Shown here: positions 10,521 to 20,640 of the stretch, one piece after another | Layout of the letters: each line of letters starts with the position of its first letter | How positions within the stretch are numbered: the stretch's first letter is position 1 | NCBI GenBank assembly: GCA_032718865.1 | Contig: JALUTQ010000040.1 | Coordinates: 1,116,001 to 1,180,000, forward strand | Direction of reading: 5' to 3' | Origin: Tilletia caries | Lineage: Eukaryota; Basidiomycota; Exobasidiomycetes; Tilletiales; Tilletiaceae | Length of the DNA: 64,000 nt | Made by a program: the position numbers and the translations under genes | The notes under the pieces: model-generated | Database searches by the model: none | What the model saw: only the letters and a program-made list of their open reading frames with translations | What the model was told of the DNA's origin: nothing

Positions 10521-11558
10521 ATGGATACACTTCCTCTTACTGTCCTCCTTGCCGCCCATGCGGTGAAGCACCCGTCTCGGTCCTCCTTCTCGTCGCCGCC
10601 CTCACGCCCCTCGTTGTCCGACTTGCTCGAGTTTCAAGATTTCCAATGTTTTTTTCGCGTCACCCAATCAGAATTTCACAACATATTTTCGTCTTTACAA
10701 CTACCTGGAGTGATCGTCATTACAGAAAGAGACACCATCGACTCTCAGACTGGTCTACTGCTGCTGCTCGCCTTCTTAGGCGGCGCTCGGCTGCCGACTG
10801 TCTCAAGGGCGTTCGGGCGGTCGGAGGCAGCATGCTCACGACTATGTGCCGAAATGACAGACGTAATAGACAACAAATGGAAACACCTGCTCGATATCAA
10901 CAGGGCACACGACGGGATCCTCTCCCGACAGCGACTGCGCGTGTACGTGGACTGTGTCCGACGTCAAGGCTGTCCGCTCTCGGACGTGTGGGGCTTCGTT
11001 GATGGGACGGTCAGGCCCACCGCGCGTCCCACTAGGAATCAAAGAGAATACTACAGTGGACATAAGCGCCATCATGGCCTCAAGTATCAGATTGTCATTG
11101 GTCCTGATGGTATGATTTGGGTCTATGGTCCGGCCTCAGCAAGAAGGAACGACTCATTCGTCCTACACGATAGTCAACTACACTCATGGCTCAATCAACA
11201 TTCCAAGGCGCCCAACGGAAGCAATCTACTACTCTTCGGCGACAAGGGCTACGCTGCTCTCGGCCACCTCGTCGTGCCCCACAAGGGCCTCTTCCTTACC
11301 CCCGCCCAGACCCGCTTCAACCTCGAGATGTCCCGCGTCCGCATCGCCGTCGAGTGGGCGATCGGCGGGATCCCAACACTCTTCCCTCGCCTCAACGTCA
11401 AGAAGGATCAGCGGGTCCTGCACAGCAACCTCGCGAAGCAGTACCGCGTCTGCGCGCTGCTCCGCAACGCGCTCTCGTGCGTCTCTGGGAACCAAACCAG
11501 TCAGACATTCTTGTGCTCCACTCCCACTCTCCGCCAATATTTTGTACCTATGTGGTAA
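10521..11558 (+). CDS. Harbinger (DDE_Tnp_4-type) transposase
   Basis: A single uninterrupted 345-residue frame. The three acidic residues of the DDE nuclease are visible: Asp161 in WGFVDGT, Asp241 in LLLFGDKGY and Glu278 in RIAVEWAIG. The N-terminal half has a helical segment resembling the helix-turn-helix of this family (LPTVSRAFGRSEAACSRLC, about 91-109). GHKRHHGLKYQIVIGPDGMI is the conserved strand pair after the first Asp. Length and motif order match PIF/Harbinger transposases, which cut and paste the element in the nucleus together with a Myb-like partner. The start at 10521 is the first ATG of the frame. No frameshift or missing catalytic residue is seen, so this protein could be active. 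Confidence 0.9.
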   Translation: MDTLPLTVLLAAHAVKHPSRSSFSSPPSRPSLSDLLEFQDFQCFFRVTQSEFHNIFSSLQLPGVIVITERDTIDSQTGLLLLLAFLGGARLPTVSRAFGRSEAACSRLCAEMTDVIDNKWKHLLDINRAHDGILSRQRLRVYVDCVRRQGCPLSDVWGFVDGTVRPTARPTRNQREYYSGHKRHHGLKYQIVIGPDGMIWVYGPASARRNDSFVLHDSQLHSWLNQHSKAPNGSNLLLFGDKGYAALGHLVVPHKGLFLTPAQTRFNLEMSRVRIAVEWAIGGIPTLFPRLNVKKDQRVLHSNLAKQYRVCALLRNALSCVSGNQTSQTFLCSTPTLRQYFVPMW

Positions 11559-11620
11559 TTTCAAATTTCAAGCAACATGCCTAGATGACATTGCCTGAGG
11601 CTATCATACATCACATCGCA

Positions 11621-12866
11621 TCACTGGAGCTTGTCCTTCAAGTAGTCGAGGACCTGCTTGCTTGTGTTTCCCGCCTCGGTCACGGCCGCACCCAGCTGCT
11701 TGACCTCGTCCTCCAGACTACTGACCCTGTCCTCCTGCTTCTCCTTCCCCTTCAGCGCGCGCTCCTCGAGGTCGAGCCGCCTGTCCTCCATCGCCAGACG
11801 CTCCCGGTGCTCCTGGCGCTGAAGCGCACGCGCCTTGTCGGCAAGGCGGAGCGTCTCGTCGTGCTGCTGCTCGCGTGCCTTGTCGGCAGCAGCCAGCTGC
11901 CGGGAGGACATGGCCGCGATGGCGGCGGTGAGCTCGGCGCTGGAGGCGTCGCTCCTGCGCGTGCGGAGGCGAGTGGTGCTCTTGCCCTTGTCGCTGCCGC
12001 CGAGCTCACCGCCGCCGTCGCCGCCGGTGCCCTCCTGCTCGGCGTCGGGGGCAGACGGGTCGGAGGGGGGAAAAGGGGGTCTTGGAGGAAGAGGCGCCGG
12101 TGGTGGAGGCGGGAGGAGCAGTCTTGGAGGAGGAGAGCGAGTTGATGGCCTTGTCGCGGGCGTTGATGGCCTTCGCCAGGTCCGGGTTCTTGGCCTTCTT
12201 CTTGGCCTCCCGCTTGACGGTCTCGTCCCGGACCTGCTGGTCCCACTGATCTTTGAGTGTCTGGCACGTGGCCATGAGCGCGTCGTCGTCCTCTGTGGGG
12301 CCACTAGCGATCTTCGAGGCACTCTCTCCCGCCCGGATAGCCCCATATAGCTTCTTCCTCCACTTGTTATCACAACCGTCCACCGTGCGCGTAGGGAAAC
12401 GACCACCCTTTCGAGGGTTCTGTTTATTCCATTTGTTGACGTCTGCAACTGTGTCGAGCCAAGCCTGAGCGCGCTGATCGGCAGACATGGACAGCTCGAA
12501 GACTGTATGAGCCTCCATAGAGATGAGGAGGGCTCGAAGCTCGGGGCCTGACCACTGCAAGGACCCCTCTTGACGTCCCGAATTGCGCTCCGTGCCGGTT
12601 TCTTCTTGCTCGGTGGCCTTGTCTGCCTCCGAGAAGACCTTCTCGACCACTGAGGCTTGTGTCGGGTAAGTTTCGCCGTCTCCGTCCAAGATCTCAGCCT
12701 CTGCAACGCGCTGGCGGCGCGCAACACTGGCAGCCGAGAGCTGGCTGTCGGGAGTGCCTTCACGCGAGCTGTCGCTATCACTGGGAACGACTGAAGTGTT
12801 CGATTGCGGCATGGGGTCTCCTGAAAAGAAGGGAGGGGGCGACAGGGAAGAAGAAGAAGCTGCCAT
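11621..12866 (-). pseudogene. Harbinger Myb/SANT-like accessory protein with one frameshift
   Basis: Reading from the ATG at 12866 (MAASSSSLSPP), an acidic/Ser-rich leader is followed by a Myb/SANT-like trihelix: WSGPELRALLISMEAH, then AWLDTVADVNKWNKQNP and RTVDGCDNKWRKKLYG. The C-terminal part, about 11621-12060, is a long coiled coil (RQEHRERLAMEDRRLDLEER) but lies in a different frame. The change falls near 12064-12079, where the plus strand has GGGGGG-AAAA-GGGGG runs, so it is either a homopolymer indel in the DNA or a sequence error. This protein is the expected DNA-binding and import partner of the transposase at 10521-11558, whose stop codon lies 62 bases away in convergent orientation. 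Confidence 0.75.
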
Positions 12867-13132
12867 GACGAAGATGAGGAGGACAGGGGCGCTGATGAGG
12901 AGGGCAGCTATCACGATGAGGAACAGCGAAGGTGCTATGAGGAGGTGAAGGTGATGAATTAACCATGGAAAAAAGAAAAGAAAAACGACGATCAAGCCTT
13001 TTTTGCTGGCGGCAAGATCAGTGGTGGAGTTGACGCCAATCGTGTGGGGCGTCAGCTCGCTCCAGCCAATTTTCAACCCGCGTCCAAATTAGCGTCATAT
13101 CGTGCGACGCGTCATGTGGCGAAAGACCCCTA

Positions 13133-13725
13133 GTACAGCGGGGAATACGATTTAATTATGAATCTGCCATCCCTAAACTCACTTAGCTCCAGCGTCCCGG
13201 AGCGTCACGTGAGGCTTCATTATATAATATATTTCTCGAAAACACAAAACAAGCATAACACCAGCTGGGCTAGATCCCTGGACCTTGGTACACCGTTTCG
13301 TTATCGTTCTCGAGTCTACTGCACTACCAACACAGCTAACGCTGCATCTTAACGACGGGTTTCTCTGATTGGTATTGACAAGGATCAAGTCGACCGCACA
13401 TAAATGTGCGGCCGCAAAGGGTGTGTCTACAAAGTTTGTGCAAAGCAATTAATGAATAGGGCATTTTGGCAGTGAAGAGCTGGGCAGTGGGCTGCGTTTT
13501 CTTTCCTTCTTAACTCCTTGAATCATGTGATGTATCATGTATGACAGTATGATACACGATACACACTGGTGAGGAAAGCTTTGGACTTGGCATGTGTACA
13601 GTGTACTATGTATTGACATTGAAACTGAATGAAATGCGTGTGTAAATCTAGTTATGTATATGTACCTTCGTACGCGCCACGCGGTATCAGGGTGGCGCAG
13701 CCACCCTTCAACCGCGCACATTTTA
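13133..13725. other. No gene seen
   Basis: AT-richer spacer between the Harbinger element and the importin-beta fragment. Only short, unconvincing open frames. Confidence 0.3.
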
Positions 13726-13729
13726 CCCG

Positions 13730-14062
13730 TAGATGGGCATCCTTGAGACCTTGAAGGAAAGGATGCAGATGGTGGGCGATCTCGGTCAGATGGACGGTCC
13801 TGGCTGCCTGGGGAACGGGAGGAGTGAGTGTTTCAACGGTAGGAGCGTAGAACCCTCCCTGATGGAGCCGAAGCACATGCATGCAGCTCCGCGCCTTCTC
13901 CAGTCTTTGCTCTTGATGCTACCCTCGATGAAGTGGATGGCGGGCATGTCGATGGCGTCGCCGACACAGGCTGCCACTCGACCGATGCAGGTAGCGGCTG
14001 CGGAGACGTCCCATTCGTCCTCGTCCTGAGTGAGGAGGAAGTTCATGCTCGCCTGGTCTTCT
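13730..14062 (-). pseudogene. Importin-beta (KPNB1/Kap95-type) gene fragment
   Basis: The minus strand from about 14062 reads LLTQDEDEWDVSAAATCIG, then GDAIDMPAIHFIEGSIKSKDWRRRGAAC and CFGSIREG. This is the HEAT-repeat stretch of importin beta (canonical pattern: DEDDWN..AAGVCL...D.I...LPFI...I...DWR.R.AA.MAFG.I.EGP). A following piece in another frame (FLQGLKDAHLRVK) matches the next HEAT repeat (M-D-x-x-x-x-V-K/R). It breaks off before the expected TAWTLGR. The rest of the roughly 860-residue protein is absent, so this is a stranded fragment inside transposon-rich DNA. Importin beta carries cargo through nuclear pores and is normally essential and single copy, so an intact gene should exist elsewhere. 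Confidence 0.7.
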
Positions 14063-14470
14063 TGTGCTGTGGTTTCGAGCTTCTTCTCTGCGTCCGTCCT
14101 AGATGAGAGAGAGAGGGAGAGAGCGAGGTGAGCATGATTAGGCCTGTGAGTAAATGCAGCATGACATGTACGCACGAGGCGAGAGCGACTTCTGGAGAAG
14201 CTGTGCTGTGTCCGTATGTGTCGACTGCGTGTATTACTTGTTGGCTGATTGAGTACTGACGGCTTCCTAGAAGTGGGGTGCGAGCTGGGTGAGAGCCCAT
14301 TCAGCGTCGGACGGGAACCGCAGCAGCGGGGGAAGCCCAGTTGACGGGAGCCGCAGCTCGCTAGACGCTGCAGCAGCGGCGTTGCAGTTGACGGCGAGCT
14401 TCTTGAACCAGCACCCTTTCGGAGGGCAGCAGCAGGAGGCCGGAAGAACTGAGGAGGAAGTGAGGAAAGG

Positions 14471-14471
14471 A

Positions 14472-14551
<80 letters not shown>
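14471..14551. repeat. (GA)n microsatellite
   Basis: About 80 bases of almost pure GA dinucleotides, interrupted once by GGGA. It explains the long Leu-Ser repeats in open frames of this area, which are not proteins. Confidence 0.95.
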
Positions 14552-14554
<3 letters not shown>

Positions 14555-15886
14555 TGCGAGGCTAGGGAGCAAAGGTCATCATCAAGATACAACTAGATAG
14601 AACACAAGAGAGGAGATGGAGGAGTCGGTCAGTGGCTTGATCCCCGAATCTCCAGAAGAGTCGAGCACTCCAGCTTCCTTTTTGATCTACATCTATACTG
14701 TTCAAGGGGAGTAGTGAGCAGGGAGTACAGAGTGGTGAGTTCGCAATGAAAAGAGAAGGAAGTTCCAGCTGGAGAAGGGGAAGTGTGCATCCTTTATATA
14801 TCCTATCTATCGCCGACAATCCTCACGCCTGCCTCACCCCTTTGTGCTCCGCGTGTGTCGCGACTCGCGACTCGGGAAGTCCCGCTCTGCCGCTGCAGAC
14901 AAAAGGCAGAAAGAAATGTCGAAGTTGAGCGATTGGGAGTTGAGACAACGGGAACTTCCGAGTGCCGATCTAAGCCTGAAGAATCAAGAAGCTGAGAGAA
15001 AGGAATGCGAGGTTGGAGGTTGGGACAATGGACCGGAGTCAATAAAGGGAATCCTGAATGGAAGTTGGAGAGGGCGAGGACATCATAGGCAGTAGTGACT
15101 GGTGAGTGTGAACCTTAAGGACACGTGGTGTATGCCATGTGGTGTATGCAACGTGGCACAGCGCGAAAGCGACTTTCCGTTATAATGTTAAAGATGAAGG
15201 TATTTCGACTGCGCACAGCGACCAAAGTGACAAGCGCCGGTGTTTGGTGTGGTGTTGGTGAGATTTGTATGGTCGGTATCGGCACGGTACCAGTTTTCAG
15301 TGTGAACCAACACCTGTTGACGGCTAGAAAACTGCGATCGATGCATCCGCATCCTCAAACTCGTCGTACGGCCTTCAAACTTGGACCATATCTTGCTGCT
15401 GGTCTCCGCTAATTACTGCCGAACTGATCTGGTGGTTTGTTATGTGGGTTGACCTGTTATGGTGGTCCAAGAGGCAAGCACATCAATAAAAACAATTAAA
15501 CCACATAAAAACGCGTCGGTCGTGACGCGCGCTCAACACCATTTCTGCGCCACGTGATGTTGATCTTTCTTTCGCACGCGCGTGCGCACCTCCGTGTGTT
15601 GAGTTGGCCGAACCTACCTCGGAGTTCGGACGCATCTTCAACCCGCTCTGGAGCAAAATCCTACTAATAAACCTGCTCCCCAGCTCGTGACATGCGCGGT
15701 GGTCAAACCTTTAAGATCGCGCTCGCTTTAAGATCGCGCTCGCGCGAAGCGCTGGGACCCCCGGTGGAAAAACAGGTCCTTTTTTGTAAGGGCTCGGAGA
15801 TGAACTGGGCACTAGTGGACCCCCTTCCGAACGCCGCTCTCAGATCAAGAATCGGTGAACCTCCCATTTCAGCACTGATATGCACG
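14552..15886. other. No convincing gene
   Basis: Several short open frames lack domain motifs. A (T)GTATGCCATGTGG-type duplication occurs near 15130-15155. Nothing further can be supported. Confidence 0.3.
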
Positions 15887-16674
15887 TAAGGATGGGCACG
15901 GAGGCATCCGCGGAGTTTTTCCTCCGTCCGCCCGCCTCCGTAAAAACTCCGCCCCAATTTTTTGAACATAAAAATCCCTCCGCCACATCATCGTAACCTA
16001 GAGGCGAGCAAAAAATCCCTCCGCTGCAACATCGCAGCTTAGAGGGGAGTGAAAAATCCCTCCGCCCTCCGGTAAAGATACGACCGCAGTCATCGACCTC
16101 CGTCCGCCACCTCCGGCGGAGCTCCGCCGGAGCTCCGCCCCTCCGCCGCTTTCCAACAAAAAAAATTCGGGCACAGGTTTTGATCGAAAATTACCCTTCA
16201 ATGTATCGGTCAACATCATCCCTCCCGCACTAACGTTGTAAAATGTCTTCGAAGCTGTTTCATCGCGATTTTTCAGCGTTTTTCCGAAAGTGGCAAACCG
16301 GAACGTGACCCAGGAGCTGAGAGACTGAGACTCTGAGACCACTGAGACTTCTACAGAAAGTGAGTTTCCCAGCCATTTGGGCATGAAACTCCGGGTCTTG
16401 AGACCCTCGACAAAGTTTCGGCCGGAGGGGCGGAGCTCCGCCGGAGCTCCGCCGGAGGTGTCGTTTTTCAGAATGAGCATCGACCTCCGTCCGCCCCGAC
16501 TGTGAAAGCTGGGCGGAGCTTCGACATCCCTCCGCCTCGAATTCGCAAATTGGGCGGACCTCCGACATCCCTCCGGCCCACCTTCGCGGACGGAGTTCCT
16601 CCGTCCGCCGAGGTAAACGGCGGAGTTTTTCCGGAGGGATGTGGCGGAGGCGGCGGAGGGACTGCCCATCCTTA
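15887..16674. mobile_element. Non-autonomous hAT element (788 bp) with perfect TIR and TSD
   Basis: The ends TAAGGATGGGCA (15887-15898) and TGCCCATCCTTA (16663-16674) are a perfect 12 bp inverted repeat with the hAT-typical GGGCA core. The flanks are an exact 8 bp duplication TATGCACG (15879-15886 and 16675-16682). The interior is packed with CGGAG, CTCCGCC and GGCGGAG words towards both ends, as expected for subterminal transposase-binding repeats, and has no transposase. It inserted into otherwise unrecognised DNA. Confidence 0.9.
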
Positions 16675-17115
16675 TATGCACGGCGGTGATACGAGGACCT
16701 CGCAGCCCAAGTTTCAGCAGTGGTTGATAAGGCCATTGCTGCGCAAAACGGGTTTGAAGTTCCTAGAGGCGAGAAATAAAATATAAATAAATAAATGAAA
16801 AAATAAATAACCAGATAAAATACGCTTCTTCCAAGTTCAACCACAAACCCGCTGAACACCTGTGCTGTTGCTAGGCCGCCGCCCTTATCAGGCATCAGCA
16901 ATCACCGCGGCGCGGTGATTGAGATTGACGCAACAACAAATTACAAAACCACGAACTTCGGCCGCTTGCATTCTCCTGCTTGACCACCACCTGCAAGTTC
17001 ATCAATGCTTATCACTGATCGGTGATCAGCAACTAGGATATGCAATCCCTTCTATCCTCACAGAGCTAGTGGCCACGCATTGCGAACCACTTGACTGCGC
17101 GTTCATAGCTTCTAC

Positions 17116-17919
17116 TTGCTCTCTCCTCATCAGAACAGGTATAAGAGCAACGGGTCGCTGCTGGTTGCTGACCACTTCCCTCAGTCCTTACCTGCTCAAC
17201 CCTTTGCCTTATACTCAGCAGCTTCCATTCTGCCAGCACTCCTTACCCATACACTCTTCTGCGCTCCCTCTCTACTCTTCTTCTGCCTCCGCGGCGTGTC
17301 CGGTTTCGTCTACCCTCGGCCTCATGCCGGCGCGCTTCGCACGCGTCTCGGTACTGACGACAACCCTTACCTCCTCCTCGCCCTCGAGGGCGGCGCCGTT
17401 CAACAGCAGCACGATCAGCAGCAGGAGCTTCACAACGAAGTCACGGGCACGGTCGACAACCCTCACGTCGTTTCCGACTCCGAGCACACCGAAGAGGATG
17501 AAGACGGCGGCCTCGGGCTGGACAATCTCAGCGACGTCGACGTCGACGAGGACATGGTCGACCAGGCCATTCAAGACGCGACGGCGGTTGCGGTTGCCGC
17601 AGCCGCGGATCATATCATTTCGGCCGGCCAAGATGGACAGCCTCCGGCCTACACCATGCCCTCTTTCCGGAAACGGGGCGACGACTTTCTCGGCGCCATC
17701 AGTGTCATGCAGGATGCCACGCGTCGCTTCCGTTTCGGCGCTCGCTCGGCATGGGCTCTGAACAAGTTTGGCCGGACCGACTTTGACAACATGGCTTCCG
17801 CTCAAGTTCGCTCTCTGGCGCGCCAACTCCTGGCTGCCGCCGACGGCGATATCAGCCACCCTATCATACGGCGCAACGCAGTATACTCTGCTTGCATTCG
17901 TCGCTACCAGCTTCTCTAA
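17116..17919 (+). CDS. Unidentified protein of an LTR element, upstream of the 3' LTR
   Basis: The frame is open for 267 codons with no clear ATG start; protein-like sequence begins about 17340. It has a Gln-rich stretch (QQQHDQQQ), a long acidic segment (SEHTEEDEDGGLGLDNLSDVDVDEDM, given here only as its position near residues 118-145), an Ala-rich helix, and a conserved-looking C terminus (FRFGARSAWALNKFG; NAVYSACIRRY). No reverse transcriptase, protease, integrase or zinc-knuckle motif is visible. The stop lies 240 bases before the LTR at 18159, and a related tail precedes the LTR at 407. I infer an element-encoded protein of unknown role, possibly a Gag-like or extra ORF. A promoter-like GTATAAGAG lies at 17140. 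Confidence 0.4.
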   Translation: MLSPHQNRYKSNGSLLVADHFPQSLPAQPFALYSAASILPALLTHTLFCAPSLLFFCLRGVSGFVYPRPHAGALRTRLGTDDNPYLLLALEGGAVQQQHDQQQELHNEVTGTVDNPHVVSDSEHTEEDEDGGLGLDNLSDVDVDEDMVDQAIQDATAVAVAAAADHIISAGQDGQPPAYTMPSFRKRGDDFLGAISVMQDATRRFRFGARSAWALNKFGRTDFDNMASAQVRSLARQLLAAADGDISHPIIRRNAVYSACIRRYQLL

Positions 17920-18158
17920 TGACTCTTCTCTTGTCTCCTGAATCCTAACATCAGTGGCCTATAGTCTCTGACTCCCTTACCTCTTAGTCCACAAACCTAT
18001 CCCTGCCAACATCACTCTCCTTTCTGCTCCTCACTCTTATGATTGTCTACTCTTTCTCTGATGTCAAACATCCTTCCCTTCCCTCCAATTCATCTTTTAC
18101 TTTCACCACTTGAACCATTTGCGCTCTTTCGAAGCACAATGAATCCAGAAGGGGAGGA

Positions 18159-18732
18159 TGTAATACTGAGTATTCAGACTACTCAATATTCAGTGTATCA
18201 TCCTCTTATTATGACTCCGGTCTCTGCGATGACTTCAGGATGACTGTGATCATAATTGTCATAATTACGCAATCCTGACTCGAGCGCGTCCTTGTGCTGG
18301 TGATTCACTTAAGCCTGCATTTCCTCATTGACTCATACTTCTAATATCCATACTCTGTCGGTGTCTACTACAGCATCATCCCTTATGTACTTAGTATCTA
18401 TCCCACTGTTGGATCTCTCTGGAATGATGTGTGTAGTGTTGAAAGTGTATGACTCGATCATGACTCGGTACCAGGGTGCTCCTCGCGAGCTCCTCTGGCC
18501 AGGTCGAAAAGGTATAAAAGGAGACCAGTTCACAACCAACTTTCTCCCCCCTTTCGACGAACAGACACCTCACTCACATCACAGACACCAACTTGGCAAT
18601 TCACAGAACATTGCAGAGTTAAGTCTACCGTCAACCGTGTGAACAGTCGTGTCTACCTCTGAGATAAGATAAGATTACAACTACTTCAATTACTACTAAT
18701 CTTGTCTGACTCTCGGCCGTATAACTATTACA
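18159..18732 (+). mobile_element. 3' LTR related to the LTR at 407
   Basis: It begins TGTAAT and ends ATTACA (perfect 6 bp inverted ends), 574 bp. The polypurine tract CCAGAAGGGGAGGA is identical to that before the LTR at 407. A TATA box (TATAAAAG, 18513-18520) is followed by the shared block starting ACTTGGCAATTCACAG (18591). No matching 5' LTR is in the window, so the element is truncated or rearranged on its left. Confidence 0.75.
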
Positions 18733-19222
18733 TCATAGCCATCATCGGCCGCGCCTCGTTCGTCAGTGAACGCAGCGCCGTTGCGACCTGGATATTGTGG
18801 AGAAGGCCCTTGACGGCCGATGTTGGGGGGTGTGGGCTACTGCTGGTACCGCTGTCGACTTGCTCCTGCCAAAGGTCGATGATCGCGCTGGCATAGGCCT
18901 CAATCGAGCTGTACCCAATTGACTGGTCCTCTGTTGTCGCACCTGTCTTCCGGGGTCGCTTGGTGGGACGACCCACCTGCTCTAGAGCTAAAAACGAGTG
19001 GAGCTTGGTCCCGTAGACAAGCTCTGGATGGTCTTGATCCTTGTAGCGCACTTGAGCCCACGCTTCGAACTCCTTTTTCTTCGGCTCCCAGTCGCTCCGA
19101 GTCGATTTGGCCTGGCTGTCTTTGCGCTGCGTGCGGGTGGCTTTCTCCGACAGCGCGTCTTGCCCGGCAGCTGTCAGCGCTGGGGCCACGGGGCCCACGG
19201 TCGACTTCGAGGTCGGGCTCAA
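18733..19222 (-). pseudogene. Crypton/GCR1-like tyrosine recombinase, N-terminal fragment
   Basis: The minus strand encodes a core-binding-type segment: SDWEPKKKEFEAWAQVRY, then VYGTKLHSFLALEQVGR and GYSSIEAYASAIIDLWQEQ, followed by a KGLLHNIQ helix. This order (YEPK..EW..WC, T.EKL..FL...V, .S..AY..AIVDLW..Q) is typical of the N-terminal DNA-binding part of fungal Crypton and Ndc10/GCR1-like recombinases. The frame has an in-frame TAG before any ATG upstream, and it runs straight into the LTR end at 18732, so the catalytic R-H-R-Y half is missing. The LTR element evidently inserted into, or recombined with, this gene. Confidence 0.55.
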
Positions 19223-19999
19223 TCTCTTTTTGCCCTTCTAAACTACTTTCTTTGTTCTTGTTCCCATAACGATGCGATCGAAGACAGAGGACTAAAGACG
19301 GATGGGTTATGAGTATAATTAGGAGCAGCGCAAGCCTCGATGACGCAGTCGCGCTCAGAGCGTCGGCCGTCGCGACGGGTGCGGCGTGATCATGAGTGTC
19401 CAGAGCGATCATCGTCCGATCCAAAATCAAGTGTAGGCCCGTGTCTGATTAGAATTCAGTTAGAAAGCAAATATGAGGACTTGTGTCTGATCCTGCTTGT
19501 ATGACGAGACATGAGGAGTGGAGGTGTCCTGATATGTGGTGTCTGAGCCTGTGTATTGTGTCGGACACATGGCGTCAGACACAGCTTGGGATCAGACACA
19601 AAATCCTAATCTGTCCTGCATACTCAAAGAACCAAGGAAGGAGTTTCTGCTTCTCCTCTGGTAGGGTCTCGAGCACAAATCAAATAATGAGAGAGTCAAT
19701 CAGTTAGAACATATGCTTGCCAGTCATGAAAATTCAATCACAGGGACAGCTCTCACCCCAAAGATTTGCGGACTCATCATTGAGGTCGCTTGCCGACTTG
19801 ACCCCGTTTCCTGTAATCTTCATCTCGTTCTTTATCTGCGTATACAGATAGCTGAGGCCGCGGCCTCTGTTCTGACCAGGAAATTAATAAGTGACCTGGC
19901 CTTGAAACCAGAGTTTTTCCCGAACTCGCTGCCCATTTTCAAGTTATATGTTTTTCGGCATTTTCACCGTTTCCCGCCCGTTTTTCCGTGGCCTCTCGT
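19223..19999. repeat. Spacer with GTGTCTGA/TCAGACAC words
   Basis: Between about 19441 and 19600 the words GTGTCTGA and TCAGACAC occur at least six times in both orientations, including the palindromic cluster GTGTCGGACACATGG. It may be a small inverted-repeat element of about 160 bp. The rest of the stretch shows no gene. Confidence 0.35.
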
Positions 20000-20640
20000 T
20001 GGAGGAAGTCATTATTCATGCCGGTTTGCGTTCCTGCCGACTTGTCACTCACAGATCTCGCCCAATTTCTGCTCGTTCGCGCTCAAACCTTCACAGCCTT
20101 TCTCAGCACGACTGTAGCTATCATTTCCATCGCTTGTAACAAATAAATAAAATTGTTCCCCTAAATTCGGACATCATTGTCTTGGTCAGGCAGAGGAAGT
20201 GATTAGAGCTGTCCGAGGCTACTAAGTAAGGAAGATTTCATTTCTCAGACCTATGTAGTTACTATTACAGAAAGATACATGATGATGTGATTGAGCTGTG
20301 CATGAAGTGGGAAGCTCGTTGGCAGCGTCGTTGTCGAGTTATGGCGAGATATGGAACTCGCGCTGAGCTGATGTTCCCGCCGACTGAAAACTGACAGTAC
20401 TCGCTCAATTCTCACTGATTTTTTTCTCAAACCTTCACAGCCGCGTTCAGGAAGACTGTATCTATCATTTTCTTCAATTGTAATAACAACTGACATAGGT
20501 TCCCCTACAATCGTACAACATGGTCGTGGTCTTCCGCAGAATGTGATTGGAGCTGTCCGATGCCTCTAAGAAAAAGGATTGCATTTCTCAGACGTCAACT
20601 GCTAATACAAAAGATGTGTGAGGGTGTGATTGACTAGGGT
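20000..20640. repeat. Diverged tandem duplication, offset about 344 bp
   Basis: CTCAAACCTTCACAGCC at 20082 recurs at 20426. The following landmarks recur in the same order in both units: a CTGTA-CTATCATTT segment, TTCCCCTA, GAGCTGTCCGA-GC, a GATTTCATTTCTCAGAC-type segment, then a GTGTGATTG-like end. The copies differ at many sites, so the duplication is old. No ORF. Confidence 0.6.

Larger units (their letters stand above)
9908..13132 (+). mobile_element. Near-intact PIF/Harbinger DNA transposon (3.2 kb)
   Basis: The termini TAGGGGTCTTTCGCC (9908-9922) and GGCGAAAGACCCCTA (13118-13132) are a perfect 15 bp inverted repeat. The outer TA may be the target duplication, leaving a 13 bp inverted repeat starting GGGGTC. 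Inside are a plus-strand DDE transposase (10521-11558) and a convergent minus-strand Myb-like accessory gene (11621-12866), the standard two-gene layout of Harbinger elements. Confidence 0.85.

Noticed and set aside
10028..11002. 324-codon frame overlapping the Harbinger transposase
   Set aside because: Composition is Arg/Pro/Ser-rich with no motif, and it overlaps the real DDE frame.
13786..14592. Leu-Ser repeat protein on the minus strand
   Set aside because: The repeats come from the (GA)n microsatellite; only the importin-beta part of this frame is meaningful.
17272..17859. 195-codon minus-strand frame
   Set aside because: Shadow of the plus-strand LTR-element ORF, whose C terminus has a related counterpart at 2-157.
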